A stretch of 64,000 nucleotides of DNA from Linnemannia hyalina (GCA_019671135.1 JAHRHY010000023.1:186001-250000), one strand, 5' to 3'; positions 47,601 through 61,045 are shown, numbered from the stretch's first letter. Notes: generated from the sequence alone by a model not told the origin. Made by a program: numbers and translations.

Positions 47601-50600
47601 GTCCGCAACGTCATCCAGTACAATAGCCAGCACTCTGACTTCCCTATGGGCCCTGAGCAAATCGAGGGCTACATTTCCAAGCGCCTCGTCTTCTCGACCA
47701 TCTGGAGTTTTGCCGGAGACTGCAAGTTGGAGATTCGCACCCGTCTCAGCGATTTCGTCAGAGGCATTACCACCATCGATTTGCCCGAGATTGCCCACAT
47801 GTCGATTATCGACTTTGATGTCAACATCAACTCGGGCGGATGGGTCCCATGGCAGGCCAAGGTCCCCGTTATCGAGATCGAGACCCATACTGTCGCCGAG
47901 GCCGATGTGGTCATTCCTACCGTCGACACTGTTCGCCACGAGGAGGTCCTTTACTCGTGGCTCTCGGAGCACAAGCCCTTGATTCTTTGCGGTCCTCCCG
48001 GCTCGGGAAAGACCATGACCTTGTTCAGTGCCCTGCGCAAGCTCCCCGAGATGGAGGTCGTCGGCCTCAATTTCTCGAGTGCCACTACTCCCGAGTTGAT
48101 CCTCAAAACTCTCGAGCAGTACTGCGAGTACCGCAAGACTCCCAACGGTGTGTTGCTGTCTCCCATCTTGTTGGGTCGCTGGTTGGTCGTCTTCTGCGAT
48201 GAGATCAATCTGCCTTCCATTGACAAGTACGGTACCCAGCGTGTCATTTCGTTCATGCGTCAGCTGGTCGAGTGCGGTGGATTCTGGAGAACCACCGACA
48301 AGTCCTGGGTCAAGCTGGAGCGCATCCAGTTTGTTGGTGCCTGTAACCCTCCCACCGATCCTGGCCGTATCCCTCTTACCCATCGTTTCCTTCGTCACGT
48401 TCCCCTCGTCATGGTCGACTATCCCGGAGAGATCTCCCTCAAGCAGATTTACAGCACTTTCTGCCGTGCTATGCTCAAGGTTGTTCCTTCCCTGCGCGCT
48501 TACTCTGAACCACTTACTGCTGCTATGGTCGAACTGTACCTCAGCTCCCAGTCGCACTTTGTTCCCGAGATGCAAGCCCATTACATTTACTCTCCCCGTG
48601 AGTTGACCCGCTGGATGCGCGGTATCTTTGAGGCGATCAAGCCTATGGAAACTCTCAGTGTCGAAGGACTGGTCCGCATCTGGGCTCACGAGGCACTCCG
48701 TCTCTTCCAGGATCGTCTTGTTGCCGAGGACGAGCGCAAGTGGACTGACGACGAGATTGACCGTATCGCGTTGAAGCACTTCCCCGGACTCGACCGCGAG
48801 GCGGCTTTGGGCAGACCCATCTTGTACTCGAACTGGTTGTCCAAGTACTACGTCCCTGTCGACCGCGAGGAGCTCCGTGAATATGCCAAGGCTCGTCTCC
48901 GAGTCTTCTACGAGGAGGAGCTCGATGTTCAATTGGCGCTTTTCAACGACGTCTTGGATCATGTCTTGCGTATTGATCGTGTTTTCCGACAGATGCAAGG
49001 TCATATGCTGTTGATCGGAGTCAGTGGAAGTGGAAAGACAACCTTGTCTCGTTTCGTTGCCTGGATGAATGGTCTGAGCGTCTTCCAGATCAAGGTCCAC
49101 AACAAGTACACTGCTGCCGATTTCGAAGAGGATCTCCGAACTGTTCTTCGTCGCTCTGGTTGTAAGGGCGAGAAGGTGTGCTTCATTCTGGATGAGTCCA
49201 ACGTCCTCGATTCTGGATTCCTGGAGAGAATGAACACCTTGCTTGCTAACGCCGAGGTCCCCGGTTTGTTCGAAGGTGACGAGTATGCTTCCTTGATGAC
49301 TCAGTGCAAGGAGGGTGCCCAGCGCGACGGTTTGATGTTGGACTCGAGCGAGGAGCTTTACAAGTGGTTCACTCAGCAGGTCATGAAGAACCTCCACGTC
49401 GTCTTCACGATGAACCCGCCTGAGGGAGGACTTGCCTCTCGTGCCGCAACTTCGCCTGCCTTGTTCAACCGTTGTGTGCTCGACTGGTTCGGAGACTGGT
49501 CCGATCAAGCTTTCTTCCAGGTTGGACAAGAGTTCACCACCAGCTTGGATCTCGATCGCCCCAACTACAACCCACCTCATAAGTTCCCTGTGGTTTACCG
49601 CAACCTTCCCGCCGTCCCCTCCCATCGCCATGCTATTGTCAACGCCTTCGTCTACGTCCACCAGTCACTCTACGAGATCAACGCCAAGCTCAGCAAGCGT
49701 ACCGGAAAGCGTGGTTATGTCACTCCACGTCACTACCTCGACTTTATTCGCCACTATGTCCGCTTGTATAACGAGAAGCGCGAGGATCTGGAGGAGCAGC
49801 AGCGCCATTTGAACGTTGGTTTGGACAAGCTCAAGGATACCGTCGTCAAGGTCGAGGAGCTCCGAAAGAGTCTGGCGATCAAGAAGAGCGAGCTCGAAGT
49901 GAAGAACCGTCAAGCAAACGAGAAGCTACAGAAGATGGTTGCCGATCAACAGGAGGCCGAGAAAAAGAAGGCCACGTCTATCGAGATCCAGGCTGCTTTG
50001 GAGATTCAGAACGGCGAGATTGCCAGCCGTACAGCCGTCGTCATGGCCGATCTTGCAAACGCGGAGCCCGCTGTAATGGAAGCCCAGAAGGCTGTCACGG
50101 ATATCAAGAAGGCCCAGCTGACAGAAGTCCGTGTCATGAGTAATCCTCCCGAAGCCGTCAAGATGGCCATGGAATCTGTCTGCACCCTTCTCGGCCACCG
50201 CATGGAGGGCTGGAAGTCTGTCCAGGCTATCATTCGTCGCGAGGATTTCATCTCTAGCATTGTCCACTATGACACCGACCGCAACATGACCCCCTATATG
50301 CGCGAGAAGATGAAGGCCGAGTTCCTCAACATGCCCAACTACAACTTTGAGTCGGTTAACCGTGCAAGTAAGGCCTGCGGACCCTTGGTCAAGTGGGTTA
50401 TTGCCCAGGTCAACTACTCTGAGATTCTGGACAGGATCGGACCCCTTCGTCAGGAGGTTCAGGAGCTCGAGTCAAGTGCCCAAATGACCGTCTTGAAGGC
50501 GTCGAGTATCGAGAAGATGATTGTGGAGTTGGAGAACAGTATCGGTACCTACAAGGAGGAGTATGCCGTTCTTATTTCAGAGGTTGGATCTATCAAGAGT

Positions 50601-53517
50601 GAGATGGAACGTGTCAAGTCAAAGGTCGACCGCAGTGTCACTCTTCTCGAGTCACTCTCGTCCGAGAGAGTTCGTTGGGAGGCCGGAAGCCATTCGTTCG
50701 ATACTCAGATGGCTACCACCGTCGGAGATGTCCTCTTGTCTTCGGCTTTCCTTGCCTATGGTGGTTACTTTGACCAGCAGTATCGTGAGATCCTGTTCCA
50801 CAAGTGGGCCGACCATCTCGCCAAGGCTGGCATCCAGTACAAGGCCGATATTTCGCTTGCCGAGTACCTTTCGACAGCCGACGATCGTCTGTCTTGGACC
50901 GAGCACTCCCTCCCTGCGGATGATCTCTGTGTGGAGAACGCTATTATCTTGGAACGCTTCAACAGATATCCTCTCATCATTGATCCTTCAGGACAGGCGA
51001 CTACGTTCTTGATGAATGAGTACAAGGATCGCAAGATTACCGTCACCAGTTTCTTGGATGACTCTTTCCTCAAGAACCTGGAGAGTGCCCTCCGTTTTGG
51101 TAACCCTCTGTTGATTCAGGATGTCGAGCACCTGGACCCCATCATGAACCCCGTCCTGAACAAAGAGCTCCGTCGCACCGGTGGTCGTGTCCTGATCCGT
51201 CTCGGCAACCAGGACATTGATTTCTCGCCCGCATTCACGTTGTTCCTGTCGACCAGAGATCCTTCCGTCAACTTCCCTCCAGATGTGTGCTCTCGCGTCT
51301 CGTTCGTCAACTTCACGGTCACCAGGAGCAGTCTCCAGAGTCAGTGCTTGAGCAAGGTGCTCAAGGCCGAGCGTCCCGATGTTGATCGCCGCCGTGCTGA
51401 TCTTATCAAGCTGCAGGGAGAGTTCAAGGTCAAGCTGCGTCACCTTGAGAAGTCGTTGCTTCAGGCGCTGAACGAGTCCAAGGGCAACATTTTGGACGAC
51501 GACAAGGTCATTGGAACTTTGGAAACATTGAAGCGTGAGGCCGCAGATGTCACACGCAAGGTTGAGGAAACGGATGGCGTTATGCAGGACGTCGAACAGA
51601 CGACTGCCATCTACACTCCCTTGGCTCACTCTTGCAGTTCGATCTTCTTTGTCATGGAGCAGTTGAACCGCCTGCACCATTTCTACCAGTTCTCACTCGA
51701 CTTTTTCTCTGACATCTTCAACTTTGTGCTGCACGACAACCCTGCGCTCAACGGCATCAAGGATCATGGACAGCGTCTTGACATTCTCACCCGTGACCTC
51801 TTCAGTGTGTCATACAGGAGAGCCAGCCGCGCCTTGTTGCATGACGACCACATCTCCTTTGCGATGTTGTTGACTCAGATCAAGGTCCGTGGAACCCCTT
51901 CGCAGGCTGACGAGTCCGAGTACGACTTCCTGTTGAGCCCTGACTCCAACCCCACTGGCGAGATCACTGCCGCTTTGACTGAAGAACAGAGAGTTTCCAG
52001 GATGCACGACTTTTCCAAGTTGGTTGCTTTCAAGGGCATGCCTGACCATATTAGCAACAACCCTGAAGTGTGGTCCAAATTCTGGAGCGACTCTCGTGCC
52101 GAAGCCCACGTTCCAATCTTCTGGAAGACTTCTGAGGCCGATGGTAAGGGTTTTTGCTTGAAGGCTATTTTCAATCTTTTCAGACACTGTTCTACTGCAG
52201 CAGTAATTCCGGAGACAAAATGTACTAATGATGTACTCTTTATATCCTTACAAAATAGCTATCAACGAGTTCAAGAAGTTGTTGGTGATCAAGTGCTTCC
52301 GTCCTGACCGTATCTTGGCAGCGACGTCCAAGTATGTCGACCATGTCTTCATGCCCAATTTTGCCAGCTCGGCCGAGTTGGATCTCACAAAGTTGGTTCA
52401 GGAGGAAGTCAAGGCATCGACCCCCATCTCGCTCTGCGCCGTCCCCGGACACGACGCCGCCTACCGTGTCGACAACTTGGCTCAGGAGCAAGGAGTTCGT
52501 CTGGCATCAATTGCCATGGGATCTCAGGAAGGTATCAGTTTGGCTGACCAGGCGATTGCGTCGGCCACCAAGACTGGAAACTGGGTCCTGCTGAAGAACG
52601 TCCACCTCGCCATCTCATGGCTCGGTCAGCTCGACAAGCGTCTCCATAGCTTGAAGGCGCACCCTAACTTCAGGCTGTTCCTGACCATGGAGACCAACCC
52701 CAAGGTTCCCGTCAACTTGCTCCGTCTCTCGCGTGTCCTCATGTTTGAGCCCCAGCCCGGTATTAAGGCCAACTTGCAGGAATCTCTCCGAGGCATCCCC
52801 TTGGCCCGTCTCAACAAGGGCCCCTCCGAGCGCGCCCGTCTCTTCTTTATGGTCGCTTGGTTGCATGCGGTTGTCTTGGAGCGTCTTCGCTATGTGCCTC
52901 TTGGATGGACCAAGGCTTATGAGTTCAACGACTCGGATCAGGATTGCGCGTTGAGCACGATCGATATCTGGCTGGACACTGTCGGCCTGGGTCGTGCCAA
53001 CGTCTCGCCCGACCGCATTCCTTGGGACGCCATCCGCACATTGTTGAGCCAGTCGGTGTATGGTGGTCGTGTCGACAGCGATGTCGATCAGCAACTGCTC
53101 GAGAGCTTTGTCAACTCGTTCTTCAGATCCGAGTGCTATGACTTGAACTTTAAGCTGGTCGAGTCGAGTGCTGATGATGAGGCCGGATTGGTCGCTCCCG
53201 AGGGTACCAAGATGTCCCAGTTCCTCGATTGGGTCAGCGAGTTGCCCGAGCGTGAGCCTCCTACCTGGTTGCGCCTCCCTGCCACTGCTGAGCGCGTCCT
53301 TTCTACTCATAAGGGTAAGTCTTTGAATCCAAATATTGATGGTGTTACAATCGTGTTTCATGTGTTTCAAACAGGGGTTCCGTTCTCTCTTGAACAATAT
53401 GAGCTGACCTTTTTTCCTTTGTTCATTTTGTTCATTTTCTTTTTCCTAGCTATTACTATGTTGTCGAAGGTCAAGAAGATCAAGAGTCTCGTTGACGACG
53501 ACGATGACGATGTTTGA
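38688..53517 (+). CDS. DYN1: Cytoplasmic dynein heavy chain
   Basis: Fourteen exons give about 4,380 residues, the usual size of fungal cytoplasmic dynein. The last exons are 47162-52143, 52259-53314 and 53450-53517. The N-terminal tail (DHC_N1) runs to about 43.6 kb and the linker (DHC_N2) follows. The P-loops are GPAGTGKTE (AAA1, 45763), GPSGSGKSN (AAA2, 46781), GPPGSGKTM (AAA3, 47991) and [10 protein letters not shown] (AAA4, 49017). The stalk coiled coil with microtubule-binding tip is at about 49770-50650, AAA5-6 follow, and the C-terminus is short and acidic. It is the minus-end-directed motor for nuclei, spindle and vesicles. All four P-loops look intact. The first intron (38941-39364) is the longest. 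I chose ATG 38688, though 38697 is also possible. Confidence 0.97.
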
Positions 53518-53786
53518 AGATGATACAGAAGAAGAGGAGTTTATGATGACTTTTAAGCGAACGTATATTAATGAAAACCTGCAAGTAGTAGTAAAAAAAA
53601 AAAAAAAAGAAAGAAATAGCAATATCAAGTAAAGAGAAAGAAGTTTTTTATCCTGACATGGTCATTGTAGCAAATTCCAGGTTGTGTTCTTTTTTGTGTA
53701 TTTTTGTGAACATCAAAAGTAAGTAAAGCTGTGAAGCAGCCGTTGAGAGGCAGAGAGAAACTCCACATCACCCATTGATTCGTACT

Positions 53787-55595
53787 CTACTTCTTCTTGA
53801 CAGCTGTCGTCTTCTTGGTGGTGAATCCAGTTGAAACAGCCTAAACACAATTATTCATCCACCAAAACCATGTTAATATCGATCATCTAAACATCCACCG
53901 CTCCACTTGTACACATAAAGCCTGCCCTTATCAATGAACTATACATACCCTGCGCATCAAGCCAAGATCATCCAGTGCATCGGCATCGACGGCAAGCCAT
54001 TTGGCGGCAGGCGGCTGACTAGCCTTCTTCTTGGAGTTCTTGGCTCCAACATCATTGTCTGCTCCGCGCTTCCTGAGCTTGCGGGTCTGGTGAGCTCGTG
54101 ATGTCGGCTCCAGAGCAAAGTCTACAAAATATTTAGCAAAAATGTTACATGCATGTGAGTTGGAGAGTTCCTATCAAGCGTCGATATGGAAGCAATAGAC
54201 AATTGCAGGCAAGCCCAAAAAAAGTTCAGAGATTCATGAATCTCTTACCATTTGTGATGTCGAGGTTCTCCTTGTCGTCTCTCAAAGCTCGTCGCTTGCT
54301 GTCAATGACCGCTAACATCTTCTCCCTCAGACCCTCGCGTTCGTTCTACAAGTATCATAGTTGAAGAAGTAGTAGCAGTGGTTAAAATACAGTTTGTGTC
54401 ATAGAAACGCCTTCAATCACACATCGTTTACACAAACGATAAGAAAAAGGTCGCGCTAATTGACGACTCACCATATATTCCTCCTCTGCCATTTCCGTCT
54501 CCAGTTCGTATGCCCCCTGTGCGCATTCAAATTGGTAGTCCCGATACAATCGTGCGTTTGCAATCGCCACATTCCGTGCGTCCGCCAAATCCTCCAGCTG
54601 ATCATGAAAGTCAGGATGTGCGCCTATATTTGACGGAGTGAAAAGCGAAAAGATCAGTTCCTGACATCCAATTATTCCCAATTTGATCCGCGGGCTTAAA
54701 CAATGGTGGTTTGTCTCCAGTCTTACCGTTGAGGATGGCATCCATCTCCTCCTTGTATCTAGCCATCTGGTAGTTATAGATGCTATTTCGAAGATAAAGC
54801 AGGTGCAGATATCGTTAGCAAGCTCGATTTTCTCAATGGCCAGGCGGTTTTTTTGCTTCAAGAAAGGGGAGGCGTGCGGGAGCATTACGTTTGCTTGTTT
54901 TCTTCAAACTCCAGTTCCAGTTTGATGAGCCGTTCTTGGAATTCGCGTCTACGTTTTTCTACAGTACTCTCACGCACTTCGGGCGCTATATCGGAGAAAA
55001 AAAAGACCAGCAAAACAAAAAGGACATGTTCGTTAGGTTTGTAAATTGATACAAGGTCCAACAAGGTCGCTTCATATGTCGGTAACACAACGACGCAAAA
55101 TGCTGGATGCGTCTAATGAAATGTCGCAAAAATCAAAAGGAAAAAAAAAAAAAAAGAGCTTAACAAGTCCCTGAGCAAAAAGGCGAGCGTACCATCGGAC
55201 GAGGCGTCAAAGTCATCTCCAAGCAGGCTCCGACCATCCTCCTCATCGTACTCCATCGCTCCGTCAAAAGCTGAGTCATGCTCATCCATTTCAGAGAGAA
55301 AACCACCTCCTGCAATGTAAGAATCCTCGCTCTCCGAGTGGGCGTCTCCTCCTGCAGCTGCTCCTGAGCTCGTCAAGGCACCACCGGCTACGGTGACTGT
55401 TGAGGCGACAACAGAGGCAAAGGTGGCAGAGGAGGAAGAGGGTTGCTTGCTCTGACTCCGAGCAGCTTTGGAGTTTCCATGGGTCGAAGGTCGCTGGGAT
55501 CGGGCGGCAGAGCTCTTCTTCATCGTTGAGCCTGAAGAGTTGCCGTGATGTCTTGATTCTGAGGCGGACGAGGCCGACTTTTGTGTGGGCGGCAT
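53787..55595 (-). CDS. SDS3: Sds3/BRMS1-like subunit of a histone deacetylase complex
   Basis: Seven exons (55595-55193, 54985-54889, 54782-54727, 54623-54472, 54345-54249, 54121-53949, 53840-53787) give 343 residues. Residues 1-135 are serine/alanine-rich and then acidic. The Sds3-like helical domain follows: EKRRREFQERLIKLELEFEE, NGAHPDFHDQLEDL, and ARLYRDYQFECAQ with a glutamate-rich coil. The end is basic (KLRKRGAD, KNSKKK) and finishes in VKKK. Sds3 proteins scaffold Sin3/Rpd3-type deacetylase complexes in the nucleus. It is convergent with dynein, with 269 bases between the stop codons. Confidence 0.87.
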
Positions 55596-55945
55596 GGTCT
55601 TTTGTTGTTTGTTTGTTGTTGGTATGAATGAGCGAGCGCGTTGACGCTCTAGTCGGGTAGAGTGGGGCTGGTCTGCGAGTGAATGAGAGAGAGTGCGGGT
55701 TTCCTGCTAGCTGGGCTTAGCTTGAGTTGTTGTTGGAAGAAATAGGGTGGGAGGTTGATGTTTGTGAAGGAGAAGGAGAGAAGTGAAGTGCGGGCGCAAC
55801 GAGCGCTGCAATAAAAGGTCTGAGGGAGCGGCTTTGTCTTCATCCATTTCACAGTCACGAAGAAAGGGGAAGAAGCGATTTTTTTTATTCTCAGCGAGGC
55901 ACACACCTGGTTGGACAACCAGACGCACACACAGGCGAAACTTTT
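55596..55945. other. Promoter of the SDS3 gene and 3' end of the TPR gene
   Basis: Two minus-strand genes lie in tandem here. The stretch is GA-rich on the plus strand (pyrimidine-rich leader for SDS3). No extra gene was seen. Confidence 0.5.
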
Positions 55946-57172
55946 CTACTCTTCGCCATCGGCCAACTCCTGAATCTTGGGGGCAGTACCCGACCAGCTC
56001 GACGTCTGGTACTCCTCTTCCTGAATAATCTTGGGTGGCTTCTTGTTCGAGTTTGCGCTGTTGATCTTCGAGGCAAGTGTGGGTTTTGATTTGGGGGTTG
56101 TCTTGACCGCTGGTGTCGAGGGTGAGGTCGAAGAAGTGGTCGTCGTGGTGGCAGAAGCGGATGTGACATTCTCTACTGAGTCCTCGTGGTCGGGGTCAGT
56201 GTTGGAGATGATCCTGCCCCGCGACAAGAATCCGCCCATGGTCTTACGCTGCTTGTCATCAGCATCCTTGCTCTTCTTCTTCAACTTTTCAAGCTCAGCC
56301 TTCACTCCAGGTACTATTAGGAAAACCAAAGTAAATAATAATCACGGTGAATACACTGATATATGATCATCGCCATGTTCGCCATGTTCGCCAGGAAGCA
56401 TAAACAATAACAGATTGCCAGGATGACAAAAGGGGTGTAGTGTTACCTTTCTCGCCCAAGGCGTTCAGATCAGCTTCGGCACCAGCAAGGTTACCCTCGG
56501 CAAGCTTGGCCTGAGCACGACGGAACTTGGCCTTGACGTTGGTGGGGTCGTGCTTGAGGGCAGTGTCGCAGACCTCGATCGCACGCTTGTAGTTGCCGTT
56601 CTTGAGATGACACGCGCCCATATTGGAGTAGACGACCGCCAAGTTGGTCTTGATCACGTTCTTCTGGTCGTCTGTCGCCATACCCGTCTGGGGCTGCATC
56701 GCCGACATCATGGGCATTCCCGACATTTGGTTATCCAGTCCACTCAGTCCTAGCACGGCCTATATTGTCGATTATTGTTGTTGAAAAAGGAAACTGTGGT
56801 TATGAACACAAAATGGTAATAGCATGACGCGTCTTCCAAAATAAAATGATTCCTTGTTGCGATTGTGGTGGTATCATACCAAGTGGTATTGTGTCAAAGC
56901 TGTTGTTCCGCAGAAAGAAAGCGACAACGCAAACAAAGACAAGAGGATGTTAGTTGACGTTACAGAAGTAAACGTTTTGTGAGTCTGAAACGAATGCGAT
57001 TCGGTTCTCACTGCGGCAGAGTGTCGAAGTACAGCGGTGCCATGAACTATTATTGTGGTTGTTGATTGTTCGCTTCCTTCGTACCTTTCTTGATGTCGCC
57101 GTTCTTGAAGGCTTCGTTGCCCTGATCCTTGCTGGCCAAGGCGGTGGTCATCTTTTCCTGGATTGACGACAT
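55946..57172 (-). CDS. TPR co-chaperone-like protein
   Basis: Four exons (57172-57085, 56899-56880, 56759-56447, 56313-55946) give 262 residues. Three TPR motifs come first: SKDQGNEAFKNGDIKKALTQYH, a methionine-rich insert, TNLAVVYSNMGACHLKNGNY, and AIEVCDTALKHDP with VKAKFRRAQAK. The K/N, N and K/R positions of a carboxylate clamp are present, so Hsp70 or Hsp90 tails are likely ligands. A lysine-rich helix and DDKQRKTMGGFLSRG follow, then a low-complexity serine/threonine tail. The arrangement resembles the TPR half of FKBP or Cyp40 immunophilins without the isomerase domain. Exon 2 is only 20 bases. Exact orthology is not certain. Confidence 0.8.
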
Positions 57173-58231
57173 TGTTTGTATGTTGTTGTTGATGTGTTGG
57201 TGGTTGTTGTTGGTGTTAGGGATGATGAAGACCTGAGGGAAAATGAAAAAGGGAAGGCGTTGGCGAAGAGTAGAACAGTAGTAGAAGTATTTCGAACAAG
57301 GGGGGTGAAGTGACTGCGAATGAAGTGGAGGCGCATATCACGCCGGAGCAAGATTTGACACCGCAAAATCGCAGAAGGTTTGCTCACGCCACCAAAAAGC
57401 GGCGACTTTTGAACGGTGGGTGAGAAGTGAAAGTGAAAGTGAAAGACCGGGTGAGGATACTTCTGGCAATTGCAAAGACACATAGAAGAAAAGATGCTCT
57501 CACTTTTATATCTTCTGGTTGTCTTAACTCAAGCCTCAAGATCAAGGTCTGGCCAACAACACAGGGATGCTTATACAACCAAAGAAAACGAGGTCGGCGG
57601 GAATGACCGCTTTGGAGTGGGAAGGGGAATTGAGTTCAAGGAGGTGGGCGATGCTGCTCCCCTCTGTTCCCAGACACCACCTTTCCCGCACGCTCTCTCA
57701 ACCCCTTCGATGACACAATCATTTCCTCGCTTCCTTCAGATGTCATCTGCATGAATGCAAAAGGAGTCTTCTCTCACAAGGATAGCAAAAGGAGCATCTC
57801 TCGCTCCGGACAAAGAATGTTCAAACCAACGGTCGTCCTTCTATAAAGACAAAGCCTGCTGTTCAACTTATTAGCTTTTACGCTGGTGCTTATTCACCAC
57901 AAAAGAACAATGGCCCAACAGAACAAAAAATTGTGTGCCCTCTACAAATACTCTCTTTTAAGATTGCTTTTTTGTTATTGTGAAAGTTGTTTTGCGGGTG
58001 AAAACCTGCTAATTTTTATTACGAGTGAGAGAGAGAAAATTGTACAGGGTGTGGAGGGGATGTTTGTGTTAACAAGCGATTCTTCAATTCCCGGGATGAT
58101 CTTTCCTGAGGCGGTGGGTCTCCCGGGGGTCATTAATATCTATAGAGAGGAAAGGTCTGTTGTTAGCATGGTGTTTGGGCAGCGCATAAGCGTGGCAAAG
58201 TGCACAGTTCAGGATAAAAAGGGCTGCAGAC
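57173..58231. other. Intergenic, nothing recognised
   Basis: This is the 5' flank of the TPR gene (GAAAGT repeats near 57425) and the 3' flank of PMP3. Frames at 57470-57754 and 57886-58245 have no family-like content. Confidence 0.5.
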
Positions 58232-58731
58232 TTACTTCAGAATGATGTAGAAGGCATGGATGATACCTAGAAAGAGCCGGGAAGAGAAAGATAAAGATAG
58301 GCGAGTTAGTGGTGTTTGAGTCTTGGCGTTGAGTCGCTTGTCTTTGTCATCGAAACGTCCTCAAGTCTTTAAGGCGCGTCAAAGAGTAAATCATACCGGG
58401 AATGAAACCCAAGATGGTCAACAAGATGTTGATGAGGAGGTCAGTGCCGCATCCGCGCTGTAAAAAGGAAAAGAGAAAGGGAGAGAAGGAAAAAAGTCAG
58501 GAAAGTTAGTCATGGGATGAACAGCGGGTATCTGGACGTGGGGAAAAGATGAAAGAGGTGCCAAGAGCCAAGTCAAGCGAAGGCGAGGCGAGAGTAGGAG
58601 AGGTAGCGAGTGCAAAATGTCTTGAGTGTTGAGTGAGTGCGAGTGCGAGTGGTTACCTCGAGGAAGACTCCCAGAGGGGGGAAGATGACGGCGAAGATGA
58701 ACTTGAAGATATCGGAGCAGGTAAGAGCCAT
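58232..58731 (-). CDS. PMP3: Plasma membrane proteolipid Pmp3
   Basis: Three small exons (58731-58657, 58457-58397, 58266-58232) give 56 residues, the normal size of the family. Sequence elements: MALTCSDIFKFIFAVIFPPLGVF (first membrane helix, shown here in part of its length by the IFPPLGVFLE motif), RGCGTDLLINILLTILG (second helix) and the PGIIHAFYIIL end. Pmp3/UPF0057 proteins sit in the plasma membrane and affect membrane potential and salt tolerance. The gene is easily missed because no exon exceeds 75 bases. Confidence 0.95.
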
Positions 58732-59709
58732 TGTGAAAGTGTTTTGGAGTTGTGTGTTGTTTGGAGTTGATTGAAGAAAGAAGAAAAGAGAAGAAAAGAA
58801 AAGGGCAGAAAGACTTATTCCATTTTATACCATTTGCTCAAAATGCTGACCTCATTTCGTGTCATATCTGAACCCAAACACTTCAAGCAAAAACATGAGG
58901 GAGAAAAAAAAATGCGATCGATTCCAAGGCGGTCGGTCACGGTTTCATCATCATTTCCATTTCCGCGCGGATTTATCGTTGGGCTTAGTGGGTGCAAATA
59001 TAAAAATGACGGGGGTTCTGCCTAGGACAGACGTCAGGCAGTAAGGAACGGGACCAGAGTAGGATCCTTTCATCCCTTCTGCGGGCCTCCCGTAAAACAA
59101 CAACATCGTATGATTCTATAGCAGTTGCTTCCCTTCAGAGAGCAAACGACGCTTGTCGTTACCTTCGTCTCTTTGTTTTCTTGGCGCGCTTTGCTGTGAT
59201 TATGACACAAAGAAAGGAAAAATAAGCAATTGGCATCGGAAACGACGATAGGATGGATGCTCTTCCGTTTTGTCCGCCGCCTGGTCAAAGAAGGCTGTCG
59301 TGGAGGCAACGCCCGTTTGAATTCTTATTTGCGCCACGCCCTTCCACAACAGCCTTAAAAGAAGCACACCGCCGCCGAGACATTCCAGGGCAATCGATCG
59401 AGGTAACCAAGGTCTTGGTCGAGAGGTATGCACATGGTGAATTGATACTCCCTTTTGACCATTCAGCCTGGACGCAACGGCGCTGCTCAATTCTCGGACA
59501 TTTGCGCCTTGAAGGGAAAGCACACAGCCTGCTCGTTAGAAACACACAAACAAAAAGATGTGACTTGTTCCTCCTACGAGGCTAAAAGTGAAAAATAAAA
59601 AATAAGGCCAAAGCTTTCTGACTACGACAGACTGACTAAAAATATGGGTTCACCTTGATAACACTGGAGTGATAACACTGGAATCTACTCCTAAAATATA
59701 TTCACGACC
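58732..59709. other. Intergenic between divergent PMP3 and TAD2
   Basis: Purine-rich just upstream of PMP3 (58770-58805). Frames at 58771-59044 and 59253-59585 show no recognisable protein. I see no RNA gene. Confidence 0.5.
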
Positions 59710-61045
59710 ATGAACGAAGAAGAAGACATCATTATAAACGACAATGGCGAAGAAACCGTCCACCACAAACACATGAAGGTCGCACTAGAGTTGGTAATGA
59801 CCTCTTTGACATCAAAACAACATTGCCTGCGTACTGATGGCATAAGCGAATGATTCGACTTGTTTTGTTTGTCGTCTGATGTTATTGCTTGCTCGCCAGT
59901 TTGCGGTCGAGCCGCTGACCTCACACTTACTGTATCACTCCAAAACACCATCCTAGGCTCTGGAAGCACATTCTGTAGGGGAAGTTCCAGTCGGCTGTGT
60001 GTTTGTATATGAACCCACTGGTGCAATCATTGGCAGGGGCAGGAACAAGACTAACGAGAGCTTGAACGTAAGAGGACGGTAGTGAAGGGCAGTTGTAAAG
60101 GTTGCTGCCCGTTATCGCGCCCATGTTCATCTAGTTTTCTCGCTCGCGCTGTCGTATATAACTATCTACCTATCTATTTATATGTCGTCTAGGGCACCCG
60201 CCATGCTGAGTTTGAGGGCATAGACATGATCCTGGCTCAGGAAGAGTACTTTGCAAAGAATAAGCAGGACTCACGCTCGTTCTGGAAGGATGTGGTTCTT
60301 TATGTCACTATCGAACCCTGTGTAATGTGTGCGAGCGCACTGCGCCAATTAGGTGTGTATATCACTGGAGCACTCTGTTGTAGTGTACAGTGCACCAATG
60401 AGCTCGATGCTCAATGGGAGGAGTATAATCCTCACATACTCCAAAGGAAAATAGCCATGGGGTTTTCATTTATTTATGCAGGTTTCTTGGCTGACTGATT
60501 TTGATGCGATGTGATGGGTATATTTTTAGGCATCGGTCATGTTTACTTTGGGGCGGGGAATGATCGATTTGGTGGCAACGGGTCCGTCTTCAACATCCAC
60601 ACTGAGTAAGTCCTTGGCCTCCAGCTCTTTTCTTCATCTCTCCTTTACTTTGTCCTCGATGAAGTAGCAAATGGTTCTCATTTCTGATACTACCTGCTAC
60701 TACACCATCTACCATCTGTCTTTTAGCACTGAGCTTCCTCATTCACCTTATCCTTCTGAGGGAGGATACTACCGGGGCGAGGCCATTATTATCCTGCGCA
60801 AGTTCTATGTTGGCGAAAATACGCATGGTAAGAGGAGCAACAACAGCAAATTACAAGATTGTCATTTGATGTATCGTATGAGTTATTATTTTTGGTCATA
60901 TCCAGTGGTCCACAACTCACCATCATATCTATGTTTGCAACTGCTGTTGTTGTGGTAATAATAATACCAATACCAATATAATTGTGAAATAGCTCCTGAG
61001 CCCAAGAAGAAGAAGCATCGTGTGCTGAAAGAGGAACTCCCATAG
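59710..61045 (+). CDS. TAD2: tRNA-specific adenosine-34 deaminase, catalytic subunit
   Basis: Six exons (59710-59793, 59957-60067, 60193-60352, 60530-60605, 60727-60827, 60993-61045) give 194 residues. The deaminase motifs are TRHAE with zinc ligand His69 and catalytic Glu71, and EPCVMC with Cys108 and Cys111. VYFGAGNDRFGG and SEGGYYRGEAIIILRKFY follow, then a lysine-rich tail (KKKKHR). ADAT2/Tad2 pairs with Tad3 to turn A34 into inosine in tRNAs such as the tRNA-Thr(AGT) at 13900. The third intron stays open for about 48 codons, which could mislead gene finders. Confidence 0.93.

Noticed and set aside
47091..49661. 856-codon open frame on the minus strand
   Set aside because: It lies wholly antisense to the AAA region of the dynein gene, and its length follows from biased codon use on the coding strand. 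No domain is visible.
57886..58245. 119-codon frame upstream of PMP3 sequence
   Set aside because: No family features. It overlaps the PMP3 3' end and has biased, noncoding-like composition.
60353..60498. Extension of the TAD2 third exon
   Set aside because: Splicing at GTGTGT to the acceptor before GCATCGGTC restores the conserved deaminase text GIGHVYFGAG. The extension does not match the family.
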